From an uncultured Verrucomicrobia subdivision 3 bacterium (lineage in GTDB: Bacteria > Verrucomicrobiota > Verrucomicrobiia > Limisphaerales > UBA11358): a stretch of 64,000 nt of DNA. Below are positions 56,865-64,000 of this stretch, one piece after another (position 1 is the stretch's first letter; each line of letters begins with the position of its first letter). The notes beneath the pieces are model-generated. The model did no database searches, was not told the DNA's origin, and saw only the letters and a program-made list of their open reading frames with translations. The position numbers and the translations under genes are program-made. The stretch lies in assembly GCA_903875465.1 (NCBI GenBank), contig CAIQWB010000019.1, positions 1 through 64,000 of the forward strand, read 5' to 3'.

Positions 56865-58613
56865 ATGCCTGCCATGCCTGAAGTCGCCTCCATACTCGAA
56901 CGACCGCAGCGCTGGGATGCGCCGTTTAGCCCGGACATGACGGAGGTGGACGTGGACCGGCTGCTGACCATCGCCCCGTTCCGGCAAATGGCGGCGGATA
57001 AATTTCCCAAGCGCACGCCCCTGCGCGACATCCTGGCAAATGACACGCGCATCCTGAGTTTCCGGCAGGGCGAAATCATCATGCGCCAGGGGGATTATGG
57101 CACCTCGGCTTACTTGATTTTGTCCGGCGCGGCGCGGGTGATCCAAAAGCCCGGGCTGCCGGCCAGCTTGCTGGGCCGGAAAGAGCCGGTGAAAAAGGGC
57201 GTGTTTCAAACCCTCGCGCAATTGTGGTCGGCCCGCCGGCCGCCGGAGAGTTACCCACGCTCCCTGTGGGGCGGTTCCAAGGGGGTGGGCACGCGCCAGA
57301 CGGAAAATCAGGATGCCCGGGTGTTTTTGCAGGACGTGCCCCGCGTGCTGAATGAGCACCGGACGGACCTGATGCGCGATGGCGAGTTCTTCGGCGAAAT
57401 TGCCGCGCTGAGCCGCATGCCCCGCACCTCCACGATTTATGCGGAGGGCGAGGGGACGATTCAATTGCTGGAGATCCGGTGGCAGGGGCTGCGGGATTTG
57501 ATGAAGTACGATGATGCCCTCAAGCAGCACATCGATAAAATCTACCGGGAGCGCGCGTTGAATTCCTATCTCAATGCCCACACGCTCTTTCGCCACCTGA
57601 CCGAGGACCAGCGCCATCAGGTGGCCAGCCAGATTGAATTTGCCACCTACGGGGAATATGACTGGTCCGGCGACTACAAACGCCTGGCCCAGACCGGCAC
57701 GGTGCAGCCGGAGAAGGAGCCGATCATCGTGCAGCAGGGCGATTATCCCAACGGCGTGGTGCTGTTGCGCGCCGGGTTTGGGCGGGTGGGCCAGAAATTT
57801 GGCGCCGGGGAGCGCACGCTGAATTACATTGGGGCGGGCGTGGCCTTTGGCCTGCAGGAAATCGCCCATAATTGGCGGAACCCCAGCGCTCCGGTTAATA
57901 TGCAATACACCCTGCGGGCGATTGGCTACACGCATTTACTGGTGGTACCCACGCGGGTGATGGAACAAATCGTGCTGCCTTCCCTGCCCGCCCAGGAATT
58001 GCCGGCCGCAGTCGAACCGGTGGTGGCCCCCACCGACAACCTGGCGGAGGATTTTCCGGCTCTGGAGCAACGGGACAAAATCAGCGCGGAAACCCTGGAA
58101 TTTCTCACCTCCAACCGGTTCTTCAATGGCACGGCCTCCATGGTCATTGACCTGGAACGCTGCACGCGCTGTGATGATTGTGTGCGGGCCTGTGCCGCCA
58201 CCCACGACAACAACCCCCGCTTTCTTCGCCATGGACCGGCCAGCGGCCGCCTGATGGTGGCCAACGCCTGTATGCATTGCGCCGATCCGGTGTGCATGAT
58301 TGGCTGTCCCACCGGGGCGATTCATCGCGAATCCTTTGCCGGCCAGGTGGTGATCAACCCGCTGACGTGCGTGGCCTGCAAGGCGTGCTTTAATAATTGC
58401 CCTTACGGGGCGATTCGGATGGTGGATATTCGCGATGAAAGCGGCCAGTTCGTGCTGGATCAGGATTTAAAGCCCTTGAGCAAGGCCACCAAGTGCGATC
58501 TGTGTGTGGAAAATCGCGGTGGCCCGGCGTGTGAACGCGCCTGCCCGCACGGTGCCCTCGCGCGCATCAACTTGAACAACCTGGATGCCCTGGCCAAATG
58601 GTTGAACCGATGA
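56865..58613 (+). CDS. Cyclic-nucleotide-binding-like / tetra-[4Fe-4S] ferredoxin fusion protein
   Basis: A 582-residue protein. An N-terminal cNMP-binding-like domain (about 35-225) has ILSFRQGEIIMRQGDYGTSAY and DGEFFGEIAALSRMPRTST (phosphate-binding cassette FGE..AL....RT); a second, weaker one follows (about 245-370, EPIIVQQGDYPNGVVLL). Residues about 420-580 hold four cluster motifs of the DmsB/NrfC type: CTRCDDCVRAC, CMHCADPVCMIGCP, CVACKACFNNCP and CDLCVENRGGPACERACP. It is probably a soluble or peripheral electron carrier whose activity may be regulated by cyclic nucleotide. It is 3 nt after the reductase gene and overlaps the next gene. Confidence 0.93.
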   Translation: MPAMPEVASILERPQRWDAPFSPDMTEVDVDRLLTIAPFRQMAADKFPKRTPLRDILANDTRILSFRQGEIIMRQGDYGTSAYLILSGAARVIQKPGLPASLLGRKEPVKKGVFQTLAQLWSARRPPESYPRSLWGGSKGVGTRQTENQDARVFLQDVPRVLNEHRTDLMRDGEFFGEIAALSRMPRTSTIYAEGEGTIQLLEIRWQGLRDLMKYDDALKQHIDKIYRERALNSYLNAHTLFRHLTEDQRHQVASQIEFATYGEYDWSGDYKRLAQTGTVQPEKEPIIVQQGDYPNGVVLLRAGFGRVGQKFGAGERTLNYIGAGVAFGLQEIAHNWRNPSAPVNMQYTLRAIGYTHLLVVPTRVMEQIVLPSLPAQELPAAVEPVVAPTDNLAEDFPALEQRDKISAETLEFLTSNRFFNGTASMVIDLERCTRCDDCVRACAATHDNNPRFLRHGPASGRLMVANACMHCADPVCMIGCPTGAIHRESFAGQVVINPLTCVACKACFNNCPYGAIRMVDIRDESGQFVLDQDLKPLSKATKCDLCVENRGGPACERACPHGALARINLNNLDALAKWLNR

Positions 58614-59431
58614 AGCGCTTTCGCAAACAATTTTGGCGGGGAACGGTGGTTTTCGTACTGGCCGGCTGGCTGGCGCTCGAACTCCATCAGACGTGGCAGG
58701 CACGGTTGCCGAACGAGACCTTTATCACGGGCTGGGTGCTGTTTGGCTGCATGCTCCTGCTGACGCTGCTCAACGCGCGGAAGAAACTGCCCTTTCTGCC
58801 GTTGCTCCGGGCGGAGACCTGGCTGCAAGTCCACATTTACGGCGGCTTTTTCACCGTCATCCTGTTTTTGATTCACCTCCATTTCCGGGTGCCGCACGGC
58901 GGCTTTGACCTGACCCTGACGGGCTTGTTTGGCATCGTGACCATTAGCGGCATCGTGGGATTGATCTTCAGCCGAGTCCTGCCGCGGCGGCTAAAAGTGC
59001 GGGGGGGTGAGGTGCTTTTTGAAAAGATTCCGGCCATTCGCCACAGTATGAAACGCCAGGCGGAGAACCTGGTCTTGGGCAGCCAGGCGGCTTCACCGGT
59101 GCTCGCCGAATTTTACGCCCGCCGGCTGGCCGGGTTTTTTGCCGGACCGGAGAATTTCTGGCTGCATTTGTTGTTGGAATCCCGCCAGCCGATCAATGAA
59201 TTGCTGGCGGACATGACGGATCTGCGACGGCTGTTGAAGGAAACCGATGCCCGGGTGCTGGATCAACTGATGGACCTGGCCCGGCAAAAGGATGGGCTGG
59301 ACTATCATTATTCGCTGCAAAAGACCCTGAAAATGTGGTTGTTTGTGCATTTGCCGTTCACCTACGGGCTGATGCTCTTCGTGCTCTGGCACATTGTGGT
59401 GGTGTTTGCCTTTTCCGGAGGTGCCCAATGA
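58610..59431 (+). CDS. Integral membrane protein of the electron-transfer operon (possible cytochrome b)
   Basis: A 273-residue protein from the ATG at 58610, which overlaps the previous stop (ATGA). About five membrane helices are seen: VVFVLAGWLALEL, ITGWVLFGCMLLLTLL, VHIYGGFFTVILFLIHLHF, LFGIVTISGIVGLIFS and FTYGLMLFVLWHIVVVFAF. His residues lie in two of them (VHIY..IHLHF and VHLPF..LWHIVVV), consistent with b-type heme ligation, though this is inference. The middle (about 130-240) is a soluble helical domain. It probably conducts electrons or quinol-linked reducing equivalents between the ferredoxin protein and the multiheme cytochrome. Confidence 0.82.
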   Translation: MKRFRKQFWRGTVVFVLAGWLALELHQTWQARLPNETFITGWVLFGCMLLLTLLNARKKLPFLPLLRAETWLQVHIYGGFFTVILFLIHLHFRVPHGGFDLTLTGLFGIVTISGIVGLIFSRVLPRRLKVRGGEVLFEKIPAIRHSMKRQAENLVLGSQAASPVLAEFYARRLAGFFAGPENFWLHLLLESRQPINELLADMTDLRRLLKETDARVLDQLMDLARQKDGLDYHYSLQKTLKMWLFVHLPFTYGLMLFVLWHIVVVFAFSGGAQ

Positions 59432-61086
59432 GCGAGCAACTGCCCGCGCCGGAATTTGACGCCCAGAATTATGTGCGACCGAACCAGGCCTGGACCTGTG
59501 GGCACGCGGCGGAAGGCCGGTGCTGTCCGCTGGGGCCGGATCGCTGGGGCCGGTGCCAGGCCACGTTTGAGTGCCGGCCGGTTTTGGAAATCCGGCCGGG
59601 TGAAACGAAGGGGCGCTGGAAGTGCACCCGCACCGGCGGCCCCTGTGAAACCGGGCCGCGCCCGGATGGCAGTTGTTGCCAGCCCATTCCCCCCTGTTCG
59701 CCGGTGCCCAGCCTGCGCTGGCAGCGGGGCCGGGTCACACTGGCGGTGGTGGTGGCGTGCCTGGCGGGTCTCTTGATCGTTTTGGGCAGCCCGCCACTGC
59801 GGAACCGGTTTTTTAATCCCGGCACCCTTTCCCAGGCGCACAGGGGCGCGGCTTTTGCCGCACTGGCGGCCACCAATCATCTGAACCCGGGTTGCGGGGC
59901 CTGCCATGTGGCCGGGAACGCGGGACCGAATGGGATGGTGCGCACGGCGTTCGCGGCCGAACCCGCGCCCTTGGAGATGGTGAAGTTATTTTCAGCCACT
60001 CCGGCGGAAGTCACGGCGTTGGATGGCCATTGCGAAACCTGTCATACCGGCCACTCCTTCCACCAGCCCATGGTGAACACCATTGCGTGTACTTACTGTC
60101 ACCAGGAGCATCAAGGCCCCCGGATGGCGTCCGTGGGGGATGCCGGCTGCGCATTCTGCCATGGGAATGCCGCCACCATGGCGGCGGCCGGGGCGGCCGG
60201 GGCAAAACTGCCCGTTGAGGCCTTTCATTTGGGCATGGTCACCCACGGAGTGACGTTCCCGGCGCCGCACCCGGCGGCGGGCTTTACGGCGGTCGTCCAT
60301 GGTTTTGCCGAGGATCACCCCCAATTTCGGCACGTGACCGACCATTGGCGCGATCCGGACACCCTCAAGTTTAATCATGCCCTGCATCTGACCGGCACAA
60401 CCATCCCCGCCCTGCCGAATGGCCGGAAACTGGATTGCACCTTTTGCCATCAACCTGATGCCGGGGGAGCGTATATGCGGCCGGTCCAGTTTGAACAGAA
60501 CTGCCGGGTGTGCCATTCCTTGCAATTTGATCCGGCCACCCCCGGCCTGACCCTGCCACATGGCCGGACGGAACAAGTGGTGGCCTTTTTGCACAGTTTA
60601 CCCAAGCAATATGCGGATTTTGCCAGCCGCCAGGGCATCGCCGCCGAGCAGCAGCAGAATTTTGTGGCGGGGAAACTGGCGCAATTGCAAGGCGCGGTGG
60701 GGTCGGGTGATGCTTTAATGCAGCAGGTGTTCCTGAGCACGGCCAAAACCGGACCGTTGACGCACGTCGGCACCGTCACCGGGGCGACCCGCCCGGTGTT
60801 TCCGGGGTGTGCGGTGTGCCACGAAGTGCAGGTCAGCAGCGCAAGTGGTTTCCAAATCACGCCGCCGGTTCTTTTTGAGCGCTGGCTGACGCACGCCTCA
60901 TTTAACCATGCCAAACATCCTGGCGTGAGCTGCGAACAATGCCATGCGGCGCGGACCAGCAAGGACACGGCGGATGTGCTGCTGCCCGCGCGGGAAACCT
61001 GCGCCACGTGTCACAGCCCGAAAGGCGGGGTGGCCAACACTTGTGCGACCTGCCACGCCTACCATAAACGGCTCCCGCAGAGGTAA
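59428..61086 (+). CDS. Membrane-anchored decaheme cytochrome c with Cys-rich N-terminus
   Basis: A 552-residue protein from the ATG at 59428, overlapping the previous stop (ATGA). The first 95 residues contain ten cysteines (TCGH, RCCPLG, RCQATFEC, KCTRTGGPC, GSCCQPIPPC) before a membrane helix (TLAVVVACLAGLLIVLGSP). The rest carries ten CXXCH motifs: CGACH, CETCH, CTYCH, CAFCH, CTFCH, CRVCH, CAVCH, CEQCH and two CATCH. It resembles cytochrome c3/NrfH-like multiheme chains. It should carry electrons outward into the periplasm; the Cys-rich head would remain in the cytoplasm. Confidence 0.92.
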   Translation: MSEQLPAPEFDAQNYVRPNQAWTCGHAAEGRCCPLGPDRWGRCQATFECRPVLEIRPGETKGRWKCTRTGGPCETGPRPDGSCCQPIPPCSPVPSLRWQRGRVTLAVVVACLAGLLIVLGSPPLRNRFFNPGTLSQAHRGAAFAALAATNHLNPGCGACHVAGNAGPNGMVRTAFAAEPAPLEMVKLFSATPAEVTALDGHCETCHTGHSFHQPMVNTIACTYCHQEHQGPRMASVGDAGCAFCHGNAATMAAAGAAGAKLPVEAFHLGMVTHGVTFPAPHPAAGFTAVVHGFAEDHPQFRHVTDHWRDPDTLKFNHALHLTGTTIPALPNGRKLDCTFCHQPDAGGAYMRPVQFEQNCRVCHSLQFDPATPGLTLPHGRTEQVVAFLHSLPKQYADFASRQGIAAEQQQNFVAGKLAQLQGAVGSGDALMQQVFLSTAKTGPLTHVGTVTGATRPVFPGCAVCHEVQVSSASGFQITPPVLFERWLTHASFNHAKHPGVSCEQCHAARTSKDTADVLLPARETCATCHSPKGGVANTCATCHAYHKRLPQR

Positions 61087-61127
61087 TGGCGGTGGCACCA
61101 TCCGAGGCAGACTCAATTTAAGGACCT

Positions 61128-64000
61128 ATGAAAAAAAATGTATGTGGCTTAGTCGCCCTGGCCCTGATGGCCGGGGTTTTAATTTTTCCAGCAACGGTTA
61201 AGGCCCAGGGCACGGCGTTCAGTTATGAGGGACGGTTAAACAGCTCCAGTGGGCCCGCCACCGGCAGTTATGATTTGCTCTTCGCGCTCTACACGACCAA
61301 CAGCGGTGGCTTCCTGATCGCCGGCCCGGTCACCAACCGGGCCACGGGGGTGACCAATGGTTTGTTTACGGTCACCCTGGATTTCGGTCCCGGCGTGTTC
61401 AACGGTTACAATTACTGGCTGGAGATCGGCGTGCAGACCAATGGCGGCAACGGTTTCACGCTGCTCAGCCCCCGCCAGCGTCTGCTACCCGTGCCCTATG
61501 CCATGTTCGCCACCGCGGCCGGCACACTGTCGGGCACCCTGCCCGCCAGCCAGATCACCGGCACGGTGCCGTTGACCCAAATTCCAAGCGGAGTCATTAC
61601 CAATGGCCAGAGCGGGGTGAATTTTAACGGCACGTTTTCCGGCAACGGCATTGGGCTGACGAACGTGCCGGTGAATTCGCTGGCGTGGGTGACCAATTAT
61701 CCGGTGGTGGCGTGGGGCGACAATGATTTTGCCGAGGCCACCGTGCCGCCGGGCGTGAGCAATGCGGTCGCGGTCGCGTCCGGTTATGCGCATACCCTGG
61801 CGTTGCTCCCCAACGGCACCGTGACGGCCTGGGGCCAGAACACGGCGGGCGACACCACCGTTCCCGCCGGATTAAGCCAGGTGACCCAGATCGCCGCCGG
61901 TGCCTTTCACAGTCTGGCTTTAAAAAGCAACGGCATGGTGGTGGGCTGGGGTGATCCAACGAATGGGCAAATTGCGATTCCGGCCAGTTTAAGCAATGTG
62001 GTGGCCGTGGCGGCCGGGGGGTATCACAGCCTCGCCCTGAAAAGCAACGGCACGGTGGCGGCCTGGGGCTACGGATATCAAGGCCAGACGAATGTGCCAG
62101 CGGGCCTGACCAACGTCACGGCGATTGCCGGCGGCTATCTTTACAGTCTGGCCTTGAAGAACCATGGCCCGGTGGTGGCGTGGGGCGACAATACTTTCGG
62201 CCAGACCTCCGTGCCGGCGGGCCTGAGCAACGTGGTGGCCATTGCCGCCGGATCCGTGCACGCCCTGGCCCTCAAGAGCAATGGCACGGTGGTGGCCTGG
62301 GGCGATAACTCGCACGGTCAGAGCAGTGTGCCGGCCGGCTTGAGCAATGTGGTGGCCGTGGCGGCGGGCGCTTATCAAAGTGTGGCGTTGCAGGCCAATG
62401 GCATGGTTACTGTCTGGGGGGACAACTCTTATGGCCAGCTTAACCTGCCGGTGGGCTTGAGCAACGTGGTGGCCCTGGCCAGCGGTTGCATGGCTTATGA
62501 TGTGGTGGTCATTCAGCAACAAGCCCTTTCGCCGTTTGCGGCCCTGCTGACGGCGGGGAATAATATTTTCCCGGGCAACCTGCAAATTGGGGGCACCATG
62601 GCGGCGGTTTATTTTACCGGTGGTGGTGGGGGCTTGACGGAACTGGATGCATCGCACCTCGCCACCGGCACGGTGCCGCTGGCGCAATTGCCGCCGCAAT
62701 TGTTGACCAACGGGGCCAGCGGGGTCACGCTCGCCGGCTCTTGGACCGGGAATCTCAATGGCAATGCGACCACGGCCACGACAGCCAGCTCAGCCCTGCA
62801 AGCCAGCAGTGTGGTGCCGGGGATTGTGCTGGCGAATGAATTTATTACGAATTCGATTCTGGCGGGCAATGGCGCCGGCCTGACCAACCTGGCCTATGCC
62901 AATCTTACCGGGGCACCGGTGATTCCCTCAACCAACGGCTTTGTCACGGCGGCGGTGACCAATGGTCTGGCGACGATAAACTTTGTGACTTCACAGGGTT
63001 ATCTGACCAGTGCCAACGCAGCGAATGCCGCGCTGGCCACCAATGTGGTGTCCGGAATCAGCATCACGAATGCTTTTATAACCAACTCCGTATTCGCCGG
63101 TGACGGCAGTGGTTTAACCAGAGTCAGTGTGAGTGCGGCGAATATTTCCGGTGCTTTATCCACGGGACAACTGCCATTCGGGGTGGTGATTAGTGGATCC
63201 AACGGGGTGAATATCAACGGCACGCTGACGGGCACCTTGATTGGCAAAGCCACCAGCGCGACGAGCGCGGGGGTGGCGAGCAATCTGGTGGCGGGCATCG
63301 GCATCACGAATGCTTTTATTACGAATTCCATCCTGGCGGGCAACGGGGCCGGCCTGACCAACCTGGCCTACGCCAATCTTACCGGGGCACCGGTGATTCC
63401 CTCGACCAACGGCTTCGTGACGGCGGCGGTCACCAATGGTCTGGCGACGATAAATTTTGTGACTTCGCAGGGTTATTTGAGCAGTGCCAACGCAGCGAAT
63501 GCCGCACTGGCCACCAATGTGGTGTCCGGAATCAGCATCACCAATGCCTTCATTACCAACTCCGTATTCGGGGGCAATGGCGCCGGGTTGACGAATGTCA
63601 CGGTGAGTGCCGGAAATATCCTGGGCGTGCTCCCGGCCGCACAACTGCCGGCGGGTTTGCTCACCAACGGCGCGAGTGGCGTGACACTGGCGGGCGTATT
63701 CAATGGGAACGGGGGCGGCTTGACCAATGTGAGTATCAATGCGGCGGCAATTTCCGGAATCCTGTCTGCGGGACAACTGCCATCCGGGGTGGTGATTAGT
63801 GGATCCAACGGGGTGAATATCAACGGCACGCTGACGGGCACCTTGATCGGCAAAGCCACCAGCGCGACGAGCGCGGGAGTGGCGAGCAATTTGGTGGCGG
63901 GTATCGGCATCACGAACGCTTTTATTACGAATTCCATCCTGGCGGGCAACGGGGCCGGCCTGACCAACCTGGCCTACGCCAATCTTACCGGCACACCGGT
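61128..64000 (+). CDS. Giant secreted repeat protein (RCC1-like and tail-fibre-like), runs off the window
   Basis: Starts at ATG 61128 after AAGGA; open to the window end (957 codons so far), so partial. Signal peptide MKKNVCGLVALALMAGVLIF, then a FSYEGRLNSSSGPATGSYDL module resembling that of the protein at 51665-53635. About residues 190-460 hold seven or so RCC1-like repeats (VAIAAGSVHALALKSNGTVV then AWGDN.HGQ..VPAGLSN), about 39 residues each. After residue 480 come long tail-fibre-like repeats (ITNAFITNSILAGNGAGLTN, NGVNINGTLTGTLIGKATSA). Two DNA segments 606 nt apart are about 97% identical. Probably a surface adhesin or fibre; the C-terminus is not seen. Confidence 0.9.
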   Translation, partial: MKKNVCGLVALALMAGVLIFPATVKAQGTAFSYEGRLNSSSGPATGSYDLLFALYTTNSGGFLIAGPVTNRATGVTNGLFTVTLDFGPGVFNGYNYWLEIGVQTNGGNGFTLLSPRQRLLPVPYAMFATAAGTLSGTLPASQITGTVPLTQIPSGVITNGQSGVNFNGTFSGNGIGLTNVPVNSLAWVTNYPVVAWGDNDFAEATVPPGVSNAVAVASGYAHTLALLPNGTVTAWGQNTAGDTTVPAGLSQVTQIAAGAFHSLALKSNGMVVGWGDPTNGQIAIPASLSNVVAVAAGGYHSLALKSNGTVAAWGYGYQGQTNVPAGLTNVTAIAGGYLYSLALKNHGPVVAWGDNTFGQTSVPAGLSNVVAIAAGSVHALALKSNGTVVAWGDNSHGQSSVPAGLSNVVAVAAGAYQSVALQANGMVTVWGDNSYGQLNLPVGLSNVVALASGCMAYDVVVIQQQALSPFAALLTAGNNIFPGNLQIGGTMAAVYFTGGGGGLTELDASHLATGTVPLAQLPPQLLTNGASGVTLAGSWTGNLNGNATTATTASSALQASSVVPGIVLANEFITNSILAGNGAGLTNLAYANLTGAPVIPSTNGFVTAAVTNGLATINFVTSQGYLTSANAANAALATNVVSGISITNAFITNSVFAGDGSGLTRVSVSAANISGALSTGQLPFGVVISGSNGVNINGTLTGTLIGKATSATSAGVASNLVAGIGITNAFITNSILAGNGAGLTNLAYANLTGAPVIPSTNGFVTAAVTNGLATINFVTSQGYLSSANAANAALATNVVSGISITNAFITNSVFGGNGAGLTNVTVSAGNILGVLPAAQLPAGLLTNGASGVTLAGVFNGNGGGLTNVSINAAAISGILSAGQLPSGVVISGSNGVNINGTLTGTLIGKATSATSAGVASNLVAGIGITNAFITNSILAGNGAGLTNLAYANLTGTP

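Noticed and set aside
55644-57935. A 763-codon minus-strand frame antisense to the reductase and cNMP-ferredoxin genes
   Set aside because: It is the mirror of two genes with clear FAD, NAD and Fe-S motifs. Its own translation is His/Arg/Gly-rich with no domain.

Overview
The window looks like a chromosomal segment of a Verrucomicrobiota bacterium, most likely of the Pedosphaera/Limisphaera type. This is inferred from the GC-rich sequence, the secreted proteins with RCC1-like 'SLALKSNGTVVAWG' repeats and 'YQGRL...SYDLRF' N-terminal modules, the CHASE2 cyclase next to a FecR protein, the dispersed GC-rich palindromic repeats, and a 10-heme cytochrome operon. No ribosomal RNA is present, so the assignment rests on gene style only.

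Layout. 0-4.2 kb (minus strand): pyrimidine genes pyrC and carA with a secreted thioredoxin between them, then an FHA protein. 4.3-5.5 kb: tRNA-Gly(UCC), one secreted protein, and a degenerate copy of the tRNA 3' end. 5.6-12.2 kb: a DUF1826-like protein, DNA polymerase IV, a nucleoside hydrolase remnant, an M61 peptidase, a NUDIX protein, a dienelactone hydrolase-like enzyme and a Lon-N-domain protein. 12.3-17.3 kb: argS, a PTS EIIA-like protein, an M50-like membrane protein and pgi. 17.3-20.9 kb: a secreted esterase and mnmG, which carries two parS-like palindromes inside its reading frame. 20.9-28.6 kb: an accessory stretch holding four copies of a structured dispersed repeat, a TetR-controlled operon (4Fe-4S/SCP2 fusion plus SDR), a metallo-beta-lactamase-fold hydrolase, and a divergent SDR/LysR pair. 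28.6-32.7 kb: dnaK, groES, groEL. 33.2-35.7 kb: dnaN, with an AT-rich upstream region carrying DnaA-box-like sites, and a cysteine desulfurase. 35.8-41.7 kb: a VapBC-like pair, then trpF and trpB separated by a DUF4143 ATPase, and a GNAT-like gene. 41.7-46.3 kb: a GH28 enzyme, then the lipid/ribosome/CoA cluster fabH-plsX-rpmF-yceD-coaD. 46.4-53.6 kb: a CHASE2 adenylate cyclase, a FecR protein, an O-antigen ligase-like protein and a BNR-like surface protein. 54.3-61.1 kb: a divergent electron-transfer locus. 61.1 kb to the end: a giant repeat-rich secreted protein that runs off the window.

The most interesting system is the electron-transfer locus at 54.3-61.1 kb. Four tightly coupled genes encode a membrane-anchored NqrF-like flavo-ferredoxin reductase, a protein with two cyclic-nucleotide-binding-like domains fused to four [4Fe-4S] motifs, a His-bearing membrane protein, and a cytochrome with a Cys-rich N-terminus, one membrane helix and ten CXXCH motifs. 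Together they read as a route for electrons from NAD(P)H across the membrane, possibly gated by cyclic nucleotide; a class III adenylate cyclase lies 8 kb away. The other notable signals are the parS pair inside mnmG, a matched pair of operators around the tetR gene, and a candidate replication-initiation region upstream of dnaN.
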